This document shows, piece by piece, positions 47,346 through 55,882 of a stretch of DNA of 64,000 nt (position 1 is its first letter; each line of letters starts with the position of its first letter). The stretch is from Paracoccaceae bacterium (lineage in GTDB: Bacteria; Pseudomonadota; Alphaproteobacteria; Rhodobacterales; Rhodobacteraceae). The stretch covers positions 62,001-126,000 of the forward strand of contig JADGFD010000004.1 of the NCBI GenBank assembly GCA_016744015.1, in the 5' to 3' direction. The translations under genes and the position numbers were made by a program. The notes under the pieces are model-generated. The model was not told the origin of the DNA and made no database searches. It was given only the letters and a program-made list of their open reading frames with translations.

Positions 47346-47583
47346 GCTCCCGCCCGTCGGACGTCGTGCAGCAAGCTGCAAGTCACCTCCCGTTGGGCGT
47401 GGCCTCGCCTTCGGCTCGGCGACCACGTTTCCGGTTCTCAAAAAATAGGCTCATTTCAATTTGCGTTTGGGCGCAGCGAAAGACAGTGAATTGAAATTCA
47501 ACTGAACCGGAAATGTAACAAAGGGGCTTTGCCCCTCTGCGCAAGCGCATTCACCCCAGAGTATTTGGCAAAGAAGAATGAAG
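47346..47583 (+). repeat. Second dispersed repeat family, copy 2b with insertion
   Basis: Begins CCCGCCCGTCGGACG, contains GTTGGGCGTGGCCTCGCC, then a roughly 95-nt insertion relative to copy 2a, then hairpin GGGGC-TTT-GCCCC (47523-47535), CTCTGCGCAAGCGCATTCAC and GAGTATTTGG. Together with the next repeats it fills the 389-nt gene-free gap between purQ and msrP. Confidence 0.7.
47426..47515. repeat. Nested hairpin module inside copy 2b
   Basis: Outer stem TTTCCGGTTC (47428-47437) with GAACCGGAAA (47504-47513), perfect over 10 bp and extended by C-G and G-T. Inner stem ATTTCAATT (47453-47461) with AATTGAAAT (47489-47497), perfect over 9 bp. Apical TGCG/CGCA lies at 47462-47475. The module interrupts a repeat that is continuous in copy 2a. 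Confidence 0.65.
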
Positions 47584-47668
47584 ATGTAACCGTTCACAGG
47601 TTAAAGCTAAGGTCGAAGAATAGTGCTCGCGGATAAATCACTGTCTGCGACAAGCGAAAATGTTGCAG

Positions 47669-47718
47669 CGCGGCGCGTGTCTGAACTGGCAACACAGGGC
47701 AGAGGTAGACGCGCCGCG
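47669..47718. repeat. G+C-rich hairpin, CGCGGCGCGT arms
   Basis: CGCGGCGCGT (47669-47678) and ACGCGCCGCG (47709-47718) are perfect 10-bp inverted repeats just downstream of msrP, and may serve as its terminator. Related to hairpins at 43320 and 62189. Confidence 0.6.
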
Positions 47719-47726
47719 ACCGAAGG

Positions 47727-48692
47727 TTAAAACCACGTAGCGCGGTTGCCTTCCATTCCTGCATACATCCCTGCGACCTGCTCACTATAGCCGTTAAACA
47801 ACGTGGTTGGCACGCGCCCATCCTGCCCAAGGGGCTTTTCTGTGGCTTGAGACCAGCGTGGGTGCGACACTTCGGGGTTCACATTGGCCCAAAAACCATA
47901 CTCGTTCCCATTCAGCTCTTCCCAAAAACTCTTGGAGCGTTCGGTGCCAAAAGTAATCCGGGAAATCGACTTAATCGACTTGAAGCCGTATTTCCAAGGC
48001 AGGTGTAGCCGTAAAGGCGCGCCAAATTGCTTGTGCAACACTTTTCCATAGGCCCCGACAACCAACATCGCCAAATCATTTGTGGCCTCATTAATGGTAA
48101 TGCTCTCAGTATAGGGCCACGGAAGCCAGCTTGCTTTTTGCTCTGGCGCGGTATCTGTATCCAGAAAGGTTTCAAATCGCACATAGCGCGCTTTTGAGAG
48201 CGGGGCCGCCATGGCTACAAGGTCTTTCAGCGGGAAGCCAACCCAAGGAATCACCATTGACCACGCCTCAACGCAGCGATGGCGGTAAACCCGCTCCTGC
48301 ATCGGCATCCGGCTCATCAATGTATCAATATCAATCGTAACCTCCTGTTCCACATCTCCGTCAATCGTCAGTGTCCACGGGTCAGACTTCAGCGCTTGCG
48401 CCTCTTGGCTAATGCTTTTGGACGAGCCGAATTCGTAAAAATTATTATACGTGCTGCTGATCGCTTCTGGCGTTACCGGCGTTGTGGCATGGGGAAAACC
48501 GCTTGCACGGCCAACAGCCGGAGAAAACTGGCTTACCGCAGGGGCAGCCTGCGCCGCGCCGCCAATGAGCCCAGCCCCCAAGCCCGCCATAGCCCCCGTC
48601 ATAAGCTGGCGGCGGTTCATAAACAGATGTTCGTCCGTCGCCTGATTATCTTTCATCATCCAGCTTTCGCGGCGGTGGTAGTGCATGCTCAT
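47727..48692 (-). CDS. msrP: Protein-methionine-sulfoxide reductase catalytic subunit MsrP
   Basis: 321 residues. Twin-arginine signal NRRQLMTGAMAGLGAGLIGG (about 27-46) marks Tat export with cofactor. The molybdopterin ligand Cys is in YRHRCVEAWSMVIPWVGFPL, and FGAPLRLHLPWKYGFKSIK is conserved. MsrP repairs oxidised methionine in periplasmic proteins and depends on the molybdenum cofactor made by genes such as moaC and moeA here. The membrane partner msrQ is not adjacent. Confidence 0.93.
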   Translation of the reverse strand: MSMHYHRRESWMMKDNQATDEHLFMNRRQLMTGAMAGLGAGLIGGAAQAAPAVSQFSPAVGRASGFPHATTPVTPEAISSTYNNFYEFGSSKSISQEAQALKSDPWTLTIDGDVEQEVTIDIDTLMSRMPMQERVYRHRCVEAWSMVIPWVGFPLKDLVAMAAPLSKARYVRFETFLDTDTAPEQKASWLPWPYTESITINEATNDLAMLVVGAYGKVLHKQFGAPLRLHLPWKYGFKSIKSISRITFGTERSKSFWEELNGNEYGFWANVNPEVSHPRWSQATEKPLGQDGRVPTTLFNGYSEQVAGMYAGMEGNRATWF

Positions 48693-48801
48693 CTCCCTAG
48701 AGGTTTTCGATCAAGTGGAGGCCCCGTAAATAAGCGGAAAGCCGCCCCGTGGCCAATCAAACATACTTGAGGAAAGCGTGATAGCCGCTTAACTATCACT
48801 T

Positions 48802-50547
48802 ATGAGTGAAACCACCGCCAAAACCAAAGCCCGCCGCGCGGCTGGCCTTATGCCTTCAATGGTTGGCATTTCCTTGGCGGTTGCCATTTTGGTGTTATGG
48901 GGCTCTTATGGATATTTCACCCAAAACTTTACCGATAACTTGCGCACCCAAGCGCAAACCCGCGCCGCACTTTATGCGGGCAACATAAAATCATCGCTGC
49001 AAAAACACTCGGTTGTGCCCTTTTTGCTGGCGCGAGACGTGACCCTTTCCGCCGCATTACAAACCGATTCCTATGCCGCCACTTCCCAGCGCCTTATTGG
49101 GATTTCTGAAGAAATCGGCTCTGCATCTGTATTTCTTCTTGATATAACGGGCCGCGTTGTTGCCAGCTCCAACCGCCGCCAGATTGGCAAGTTTTTTCGG
49201 GCCGAGCCCTATTTCATCAATGCACTCCGCAATTCCAGTACCGTTTTTTCCACCACCTCCAACGAGCAAAACACCTATCGGTTTTTCTTTTCGCAAAAGA
49301 TAAAATCTGGCCTAAAATCCATTGGCGTGGTGGTGGTAGAGGTCGATTTGCGCCAGCACGAAACCCTTTGGCGGCAGCTTGAATTGCGGGTGGCATTGGT
49401 AAATTCGCAAGGCGAGATTCAGCTGTCTTCCGAGCTTGCCTGGCGGCGTCAATCTATCCAAAGCCTAATAGAAACCTCGCCGGTTTCAACCTCGCGCCGC
49501 GTTTTGGATGCCCTTCAGCAAACCCAGCTAAATGATTTTGTGTTTATTGATGGCGAGCGGCTTTTTGCAGCCGAATCTCCGTTAGATTTTCGCGGTTGGC
49601 GGATCAGCTATTTTGCCTCAACCCAGAATGTGGCCGCGCGGGTGAACGCTATTTTGGCGCTCGAGATCATGGGCATGTCCATTATTGCCGCGCTGCTGTT
49701 TTTCTACCTCTCCCGCCGCCGCGCCCGCGAATCTGACAGGTTGGCGGCTGAAAGTGCCGAGCTACGCGCGCTCAACACCCGGCTTTCGGGCGAAATGGAG
49801 CAGCGCCAACGCGCTGAGCGTAACCTGCACTCAGCCGAACAAAACCTTGAGCAAGCCTCTAAGCTGGCCGCGCTTGGCCAGATGTCTGCCGCCGTTAGCC
49901 ACGAGCTTAACCAGCCACTTGCCGCCATGCGCACCTATCTTGCGGGGGCAAAGTTGCTGGTTAGCCGCAACCGCCTTGAGGAGGCCAAGTCCAGCTTTCA
50001 GCGCATTGATGACCTGATCGCGCGCATGGGGGTTATCACAAAACAACTTAAATCTTACGCCCGAAAATCCAGCGAAAATGCGGTCGAGATTGACTTGCGG
50101 GAATGTGTCGCCTCGGCCATGGCGATGATGGCCCCGCAGCTTGGCAAAGAAACCGTGCGCATTGTGCAAACCCTGCCCGAGGGCAAGGTTTGCACTTTGG
50201 GTGATACCGTGCGCGTTGAACAAATCATTATCAACCTATTGCGCAACGCACTAGATGCCTTGAAGGACATCCCCGAGCCGCGCATTGAAATCGCACTGGA
50301 GGCGGGCGACAAAGCCCAGCTTTCAGTGCGCGATAACGGCCCCGGTTTTGAAGACCCCGAGGCGCTTTTTGAGCCGTTTTACACCACCAAAGCCCCCGGA
50401 GAGGGCGTGGGCCTCGGCCTCGCCATTTCCGCAGGTATCGCCACCGAAATGGGGGGGCGCCTGATGGCGCAAAATGCCACCCCACTTGGCGCCATATTTA
50501 CGTTAGAACTCCCCCTAGCCCAAACCCAAAACGAGGCAGCAGCATAA
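48802..50547 (+). CDS. dctB: DctB-type sensor histidine kinase
   Basis: 581 residues. Two membrane helices (about 18-37 and 283-305) flank a periplasmic dCache-like sensor with DITGRVVASSNRRQIGK and GEPYF-like RAEPYF. A coiled coil follows (about 315-355), then H box AVSHELNQPLAAMRTY (His367), N box IINLLRNALDAL, G boxes DNGPGF and GVGLGLAIS. The architecture matches DctB sensors of C4-dicarboxylates. It overlaps dctD by one base. No dctPQM transporter is in the window, so the ligand is inferred. Confidence 0.87.
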   Translation: MSETTAKTKARRAAGLMPSMVGISLAVAILVLWGSYGYFTQNFTDNLRTQAQTRAALYAGNIKSSLQKHSVVPFLLARDVTLSAALQTDSYAATSQRLIGISEEIGSASVFLLDITGRVVASSNRRQIGKFFRAEPYFINALRNSSTVFSTTSNEQNTYRFFFSQKIKSGLKSIGVVVVEVDLRQHETLWRQLELRVALVNSQGEIQLSSELAWRRQSIQSLIETSPVSTSRRVLDALQQTQLNDFVFIDGERLFAAESPLDFRGWRISYFASTQNVAARVNAILALEIMGMSIIAALLFFYLSRRRARESDRLAAESAELRALNTRLSGEMEQRQRAERNLHSAEQNLEQASKLAALGQMSAAVSHELNQPLAAMRTYLAGAKLLVSRNRLEEAKSSFQRIDDLIARMGVITKQLKSYARKSSENAVEIDLRECVASAMAMMAPQLGKETVRIVQTLPEGKVCTLGDTVRVEQIIINLLRNALDALKDIPEPRIEIALEAGDKAQLSVRDNGPGFEDPEALFEPFYTTKAPGEGVGLGLAISAGIATEMGGRLMAQNATPLGAIFTLELPLAQTQNEAAA

Positions 50548-51887
50548 TGTCAGACGACTATAAAATCGCAATCATCGACGACGAAGCCCATATGAGGGAT
50601 TCGATCTCTCAATGGCTTGAGCTCAGCGGGTTCAAAACCCTAACTTTTGAAAATGCCGAGGTGGCCTTGGCCGAAATCGGAAGTAAATTCAAAGGCATAG
50701 TGGTGTCTGATATCCGCATGCCCGGCATGGGTGGGATGGAGCTGCTTAAGCGTTTGCACGGTACAGACCCAAGCCTACCCGTAATCCTGATCACTGGCCA
50801 CGGTGACGTGCAGATGGCCGTTGAGGCCATGCAAATTGGTGCCTATGACTTCATGGAAAAGCCCTTTGACCCCGAGCGCCTAGCTGATCTCTCTAAGCGC
50901 GCGATTGCCGCCCGCAAGCTTACGCTTGAAAACCGTGCTCTGCGCCGCGAGCTTTCGGATGGTTCGGTGCTGTTACGCAAGCTCATGGGCACCTCCCCGA
51001 GCATTGAAAAACTGCGCGAAGACATCCTTGATATCGCCTTTGCTGACAGCAATGTGCACATCTGCGGTGAAACCGGCACCGGCAAAAGCCTGATCGCCCA
51101 CGCCATTCATGCCTGCGGCCCACGCCAAGGCAAAGATATCATCACCCTAAATTGCGCGGCAATGGATGACGAAACCCTCACAAAACACCTGTTTGGCCCA
51201 TCTGACGCTGCCGATATCCGGCCAGTTGCCGAAATGTCAGACCCGTGCACCCTGTGCCTTGAGGATGCAGGTGAGCTATCTACTGAGCTACAAGCCAAGC
51301 TCCTCAGCTTCATTGAATCGCTGGATACGGAGGATGGCGAGCCGCCACGGGTGCGGATCATCTCGGTGTCTAGCCTTGATGAAGGCACGACACAGCTCAA
51401 AGACCAGCTTCGGCCTGAGCTGTATTTCCGCCTATCCAGCATGGAAATTCTGGTGCCCACTTTGCGCGAGCGCGGCGAAGACACCCTTGTGCTATTCTCC
51501 CGTTTCACCCAGCTATTTGCCGAGGAATACGGCATAGATGCCCCCGAAATTTCGGCAACAGATGCCGCCAACCTACTCAAAGCCCAGTGGCCCGGCAATA
51601 TCCGCCAGCTGCAAAACCTAGCCGAGCGCGTGGTGATGCAAAGCCAGCACGGCGCTGAGGAAGTGAGCAAGCTATTGGCAAGCGCTGCTGACGAGCCAAG
51701 CACGGATGCCCCCGGGGAAAAGCCGCTGAAAGAGCATGTGGAAGCTTTTGAACGTATGTTGATCGACAACGCCCTGCGCCGCCATACCGGCTCTGTTGCC
51801 AAAGTCATGGAGGAGCTGGTGCTGCCGCGCCGGACCTTAAACGAAAAAATGGCGAAATACAGCTTGAGCCGCGCAGATTACCTTTAG
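50547..51887 (+). CDS. dctD: DctD-type response regulator lacking the GAFTGA motif
   Basis: 446 residues. Receiver domain with Asp55 (VVSDIRMPG), AAA+ domain with Walker A GETGTGKS (174-181), and a C-terminal Fis-type HTH (PRRTLNEKMAKYSL). Where sigma-54 activators have G-A-F-T-G-A, this protein reads HLFGPSDAADIRPVAEM, and Walker B is altered to CTLCLEDAGEL. It therefore probably cannot remodel sigma-54 holoenzyme. Rhodobacter capsulatus NtrC is a known precedent that lacks this motif and works with sigma-70. Followed by a bidirectional terminator. Confidence 0.87.
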   Translation: MSDDYKIAIIDDEAHMRDSISQWLELSGFKTLTFENAEVALAEIGSKFKGIVVSDIRMPGMGGMELLKRLHGTDPSLPVILITGHGDVQMAVEAMQIGAYDFMEKPFDPERLADLSKRAIAARKLTLENRALRRELSDGSVLLRKLMGTSPSIEKLREDILDIAFADSNVHICGETGTGKSLIAHAIHACGPRQGKDIITLNCAAMDDETLTKHLFGPSDAADIRPVAEMSDPCTLCLEDAGELSTELQAKLLSFIESLDTEDGEPPRVRIISVSSLDEGTTQLKDQLRPELYFRLSSMEILVPTLRERGEDTLVLFSRFTQLFAEEYGIDAPEISATDAANLLKAQWPGNIRQLQNLAERVVMQSQHGAEEVSKLLASAADEPSTDAPGEKPLKEHVEAFERMLIDNALRRHTGSVAKVMEELVLPRRTLNEKMAKYSLSRADYL

Positions 51888-51891
51888 GTAT

Positions 51892-51925
51892 AAAAAAACG
51901 CGCCCCGGAATCGGGATGCGTTTTT
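51892..51925. terminator. Bidirectional terminator between dctD and lipoprotein gene
   Basis: AAAAACGC and GCGTTTTT arms with an inner CCG/CGG pair around GAAT; A and T runs on either side serve both convergent genes. Confidence 0.75.
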
Positions 51926-51938
51926 AAGTGCCGCCATC

Positions 51939-52295
51939 TTACCGAACGTAGTTGTAATTTGAAATCACACACACATTCACGCCAAATTTCTTCAACTCTT
52001 GGCCGTTGCTAAAGCGCGCTTTGAAATCAAAAATACAGGCACCCGTGCCATCATCAAAGTTAATGCGAGTCGTGCGGCCTGAGGGCAGAACCGTACTTGG
52101 CCCGAGCTGCTCTGGCCCCCAGCTGCTCATATTGGTGTTTGAGGCATAAAAATGCGTCATCGTCATGCCCGTGCTGTTGTTGACATTCACAACACGGTTA
52201 AGGCTATCGCCAGAGCTACCACTCACATAGGTGCCGCCGGTTTCACAGGCTGAAAGAGCCAAAAGGCCAGCAAAGGCAAATGCAAATTTCTTCAT
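51939..52295 (-). CDS. Small lipoprotein of unknown function
   Basis: 118 residues. Signal MKKFAFAFAGLLALSAC ends in a lipobox LSAC with Cys17, so it is a lipoprotein. The mature part is Ser/Asn/Thr-rich, then has a beta-rich domain with two later Cys (CIFDFKARF and VNVCVISNY) that may form a disulfide. TGACIFDFKARFSNG resembles small Rhodobacterales proteins that I cannot name. GAGG precedes the ATG. Confidence 0.75.
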   Translation of the reverse strand: MKKFAFAFAGLLALSACETGGTYVSGSSGDSLNRVVNVNNSTGMTMTHFYASNTNMSSWGPEQLGPSTVLPSGRTTRINFDDGTGACIFDFKARFSNGQELKKFGVNVCVISNYNYVR

Positions 52296-52370
52296 GAGGG
52301 TTCTCCTACTGAATTACGGTTTAACTATTGCTGCATGTACATGCGTCAAAAAAACCAACAAATTGTGGCG

Positions 52371-52949
52371 CTAGTAAGGCAGCGCCTTCAGGTGCATTGA
52401 CAAATCACCATAACCAGAGAACCTGCGCTCAAACTCAAGCCCAAGTTTTTGTGCTGCCACCCCCGCAGCCGCCGTTAGGCTATCGTCTTCCGTTTGCGCC
52501 AGATAAACCAGTTTATCGTAATTTCCAAAATACATATCCCGCAATTCGGGGTGTTTATCCAAGCCCATGGGCCGCCAAACGAAAGCATCAAACTGGCGCG
52601 CCAGAAAATCTGTCAAATAAAAGCTGGTCACCTCGCCGCGCGCGTCAAAGGCCTCGTTGCCCTCGAAAAAGGAATAGCAATGCGGGCCGGATATCATTTC
52701 AACCCCGAGCTTTTCACAGCGCGCCGCCAGCAGACCACCGGTGCCGCAATCGGCATAGGCCACAAAAATGCGCTCATATTTATCCCGTGCGGCTTCCACC
52801 GCCGCCTCCACCGCATCCGGGATTTTCTCGGGGCGCAGGTGCAGATCCGCTGGCAGGCAGGAAAGTTCCATGTGCTGCCAGTTGTTAAGCTTTATAAGCG
52901 CCAGCACCTCGCGGGCCAGCGCACCACAGGCGATGATCAGGGTTTTCAT
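52371..52949 (-). CDS. DUF1638 family protein linked to corrinoid methyltransfer
   Basis: 192 residues. Blocks IIACGALAREVLALIK, LSCLPADLHLRPEKIP, VAYADCGTGGLL and GPHCYSFFEG are typical of DUF1638. It overlaps the corrinoid-protein gene by one base. DUF1638 genes are repeatedly found with B12-dependent methyltransferases, so a role in methyl transfer or corrinoid maintenance is likely but not proven. Several conserved Cys and His could bind a metal. Confidence 0.85.
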   Translation of the reverse strand: MKTLIIACGALAREVLALIKLNNWQHMELSCLPADLHLRPEKIPDAVEAAVEAARDKYERIFVAYADCGTGGLLAARCEKLGVEMISGPHCYSFFEGNEAFDARGEVTSFYLTDFLARQFDAFVWRPMGLDKHPELRDMYFGNYDKLVYLAQTEDDSLTAAAGVAAQKLGLEFERRFSGYGDLSMHLKALPY

Positions 52950-53644
52950 TAAACTTGGTTGTGTTTGCGTGCCATAAATTCTTTGGCGGTTTCCACGGCC
53001 ACGGCAGCATCACGGCAATAGGCGTCAGAGCCGATCGCCTTACCAAATTCCTCGTTTAGCGGTGCGCCACCCACAAGCACGATGTAATCGTCGCGGATGC
53101 CCTGCTCAACCATCGTGTCGATCACGGTTTTCATATAGGGCATGGTGGTGGTCAGCAGCGCCGACATCCCCAGAATATCCGCACCTTCCCGCTTCAACGC
53201 GCCGATATAATCCTCAACGGGGTTATTGATGCCAAGATCAACCACCTCAAAGCCAGCGCCTTCCATCATCATCGCCACAAGATTTTTGCCGATATCATGA
53301 ATATCGCCCTTCACCGTGCCAATGACCATTTTTCCAAGCTGCGGCGCGCCGGTTTCAACAAGAAGCGGCTTGAGAATTCCCATGCCCTTTTTCATCGCAC
53401 CGGCGGCCAGCAGCACTTCGGGCACAAACAATATTCCATCACGAAAGTCGATCCCGACAATCCGCATGCCTTCAACCAGGGCCTTGGTTAAAATATCATA
53501 AGGCAACCATTCGCGCTTGAGCAGAATGCGCACGGCTTCATCTATTTCATCAGCCATGCCGTCATAAAGGTCATCGTGCATTTGCAGCACAAGTTCCGCA
53601 TCGTCCAGTTCATCTAGGATGAGATCGTCTTCTTCGTCTGACAT
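52949..53644 (-). CDS. Cobalamin-binding component of split methionine synthase
   Basis: 231 residues. An N-terminal helical cap domain (about 20-100) is followed by the B12 domain with GDIHDIGKN (113-121, His116 as lower cobalt ligand), the ALLTTTMPYMK block and VGGAPLNEEFG. It carries the methyl group between pterin- and homocysteine-binding partners. It lies 113 nt after the homocysteine methyltransferase gene. Roseobacters such as Phaeobacter use a MetH split over separate proteins; related proteins also serve methylamine pathways. Confidence 0.88.
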   Translation of the reverse strand: MSDEEDDLILDELDDAELVLQMHDDLYDGMADEIDEAVRILLKREWLPYDILTKALVEGMRIVGIDFRDGILFVPEVLLAAGAMKKGMGILKPLLVETGAPQLGKMVIGTVKGDIHDIGKNLVAMMMEGAGFEVVDLGINNPVEDYIGALKREGADILGMSALLTTTMPYMKTVIDTMVEQGIRDDYIVLVGGAPLNEEFGKAIGSDAYCRDAAVAVETAKEFMARKHNQV

Positions 53645-53757
53645 TGGGCTATCCCTCAGTTATGGTGATTTGCGAAGCAATTCACCTGTTTGTCAAGTTT
53701 TGTAGCATTTGCCGGAAACCACTTAGCGATAACCGACAAAGCTATGTCTCACAACGA

Positions 53758-54762
53758 CTATTTCCGCCGCCGCCGTACGCGTTTTGGTGTAGGGGCATCG
53801 CCGGTGCCATCACTGTCGGATGAAAACCCGCCCAGCACGGCCGTAATTTCTTCGTCAGTTGGGGCCGCGCCCATCGGGGTTTCTTCAAGCGCTTTACGCA
53901 TGGCTTTCAGGTGCTCCGGCATGGTGCCACAACAGCCGCCAATAATTTTGGCGCCTGAATTCCGCACCATCACGGCATATTGCCCCATCAATTCCGGTGT
54001 GCCATCATAATGGATGTGCCCATGCACAAATTTCGGAATGCCCGCATTGCCCTTGGCCACAATCGGAATTTCAGGGTTGGCGGCCGCAAACCCTTGAATG
54101 GTGCGCAGCAAATCAGAGGCCCCTACCCCGCAGTTGGCCCCAAAGCCCAGCGGGCGGTTATCCAGCCCTTGCGCCATTTCCACCATGTCAGAGGAGGTCA
54201 TCCCCATCATGGTGCGGCCTGCGGTATCAAAGCTCATAGTGCCGACCCACGGCGCATCAATATTGGCAAACGCCTCAGCAGCGGCCTTATATTCTTCGGG
54301 TGCCGAAATGGTTTCCAGCCAGAGCACATCGGCCCCGCCTTCCATAAGTGCCGCACCCTGCTCCTGAAACATTTCAACAGCTTCGGCATGGCTTAGCGGC
54401 CCGAGTGGCTCAAAAATCTCGCCCGTGGGGCCAACAGAACCCGCGACCACAACAGGCCGCCCGGCTTTGTCGGCCACTTCACGGCCCAGTTCGGCGGCAA
54501 GCTTATTCAACTCACGCACACGGTCCTGAGCATTGTGCAGCTTTAGCCGCGCCGCCGTACCGCCAAATGAATTGGTCAGAAAAATATCGGAACCGCTATC
54601 CACAGCATCCTGATAGAGCGCCTTAATCTTTTCCGGCTGGTCCACGTTCCAAAGCTCTGGCGCTTCGCCCGCTTCCAGTCCGCGGTTAAACAGGTTTGTG
54701 CCCGTGGCCCCGTCGGCCATCAACCAGTCTTTTTCCGCCAGTAGCTTGCTCAGCAAATCCAT
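53758..54762 (-). CDS. Homocysteine S-methyltransferase component (BmtB/MetH-N type)
   Basis: 334 residues. Zinc ligands are Cys211 (GANCGVG) and Cys277-Cys278 (GGCCGTMPEH), and LMADGATGTNLFNRGL and GSVGPTGEIFEPLG are typical of the MetH N-terminal barrel. It transfers methyl from methylcobalamin on the partner protein to homocysteine, giving methionine. Databases often call it betaine-homocysteine methyltransferase. A basic tail (PTPKRVRRRRK) is added at the C-terminus. The pterin-binding part and the reactivase RamA are not in the window. Confidence 0.88.
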   Translation of the reverse strand: MDLLSKLLAEKDWLMADGATGTNLFNRGLEAGEAPELWNVDQPEKIKALYQDAVDSGSDIFLTNSFGGTAARLKLHNAQDRVRELNKLAAELGREVADKAGRPVVVAGSVGPTGEIFEPLGPLSHAEAVEMFQEQGAALMEGGADVLWLETISAPEEYKAAAEAFANIDAPWVGTMSFDTAGRTMMGMTSSDMVEMAQGLDNRPLGFGANCGVGASDLLRTIQGFAAANPEIPIVAKGNAGIPKFVHGHIHYDGTPELMGQYAVMVRNSGAKIIGGCCGTMPEHLKAMRKALEETPMGAAPTDEEITAVLGGFSSDSDGTGDAPTPKRVRRRRK

Positions 54763-55176
54763 CTATCCAACCTGTTTTTCTGCGATCAAACGCAAGCGCT
54801 CGATCATGGCCCTGAGGCCGTTGCTCCGCTGTGCCGAAAGATGCTGGTCCAGCCCAAGCCGCCCCATCTCCTTCAACGCGTCCACCTTTAGCGCATCGCT
54901 GTAAGGCAATCCATCATAAAGCGCATGCAAAACGGCAATAAGCCCGCGCACGATCATCGCGTCACTATCGCCGGTAAAGCGGATAACCCCGCCTGATAGA
55001 TCAGGCATAATCCAAACCTGCGAGGCACAGCCATGCACCTTGGTTTCGGCAATCTTATGCGCCTCGTCCATCTCGGCCATTTTCTTGCCAAGATCGATCA
55101 CATAGCGGTAGCGGTCCTCCCACTCATCAATAAACTCAAAATCCTCAACAATCTCTTCAAAACGTTCCGTGGCCAT
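54763..55176 (-). CDS. sufE: SufE-like cysteine desulfurase activator
   Basis: 137 residues from ATG 55176, which follows AAGGAG; the frame continues 39 codons upstream without support. Active-site Cys50 lies in KVHGCASQVWI. SufE takes sulfur from SufS and hands it to the Fe-S scaffold. It directly abuts the homocysteine methyltransferase gene, so it seems to lead that operon. No other suf genes are close. Confidence 0.94.
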   Translation of the reverse strand: MATERFEEIVEDFEFIDEWEDRYRYVIDLGKKMAEMDEAHKIAETKVHGCASQVWIMPDLSGGVIRFTGDSDAMIVRGLIAVLHALYDGLPYSDALKVDALKEMGRLGLDQHLSAQRSNGLRAMIERLRLIAEKQVG

Positions 55177-55315
55177 AGTGTCCAACTCCTTTTGTCGAGT
55201 ATTTAGGCCCTGCACGCGCCATCGTCCACCCCCATGTGGCGCTTTGCCCGTGGTGTGCGGCGTAGTTTGTTTATTTGAGAGCAGGCGCTTCATAAAAACT
55301 CAACAAAGAACCGCC

Positions 55316-55390
55316 ATGCAGACAAAGCCGACATCATTTGTTGTCAAATTTGGCTCAGTTGCTAATATGAGCCGCTGGTGGAACGCTTGA
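55316..55390 (+). CDS. Possible 24-residue ORF
   Basis: A short frame beginning MQTKPTSF and ending MSRWWNA in an otherwise empty 263-nt gap between sufE and the unknown membrane gene. No clear ribosome site. An inverted repeat TTTCCATT/AATGGAAA follows at about 55393-55432. It may be a leader peptide, a gene remnant or chance. Confidence 0.2.
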   Translation: MQTKPTSFVVKFGSVANMSRWWNA

Positions 55391-55439
55391 TTTCCATTTT
55401 CAGGCACGAAAGTTCTGCTCAAAGAATGGAAATTGAGAA

Positions 55440-55796
55440 ATGATACAAATTGTTCCGGTCCTATCGGGCTCCTTACTATTTTCTGTGATGATTTCTATGA
55501 GCGCATATCAGCAAGTTAAATCTAAATGGTGGAAGGGCCCATCTCTGGCAATTCTTCTTTTTTGTTTTGGTTTACTCGTCATGCTTGTAACGGTTTACCA
55601 AGATAGCGCTAGCCCGAACCATCTTGTCCTAACTTTATACAGGACTGCATTTATTGGTTCCTTCACGGTTTTCATTGGGTCACTTCTGGCACTATGTCTT
55701 CGTTCCTACTTAAGCCGCCGAACAATCTCCGCGGGGGCCGCGATAGGCGTTTTTACTCTCTCCTGCGTCTTGCTCTCGAAGGTTGACTTCGCATGA
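55440..55796 (+). CDS. Unknown small membrane protein
   Basis: 118 residues with four hydrophobic segments (about 4-21, 33-52, 67-88 and 97-114). I do not recognise a family. The ATG is preceded by a weak purine run. Codon use and base composition are A+T-richer than neighbours, and the flanks hold no other genes, so it is probably acquired. It is convergent with cobK. Confidence 0.5.
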   Translation: MIQIVPVLSGSLLFSVMISMSAYQQVKSKWWKGPSLAILLFCFGLLVMLVTVYQDSASPNHLVLTLYRTAFIGSFTVFIGSLLALCLRSYLSRRTISAGAAIGVFTLSCVLLSKVDFA

Positions 55797-55882
55797 ATTA
55801 CTCAGAACGAATGGGCTCAAACCGGCTATCCAGTGTTTTGTGTCGATATCTGACTTTGTGTCCTTCCCCCCAAAAGGACAAA

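Noticed and set aside
52328..52888. Long plus-strand frame opposite DUF1638
   Set aside because: It is antisense to a well-supported gene and is Pro/Arg-rich, as expected of a shadow frame in G+C-rich DNA.
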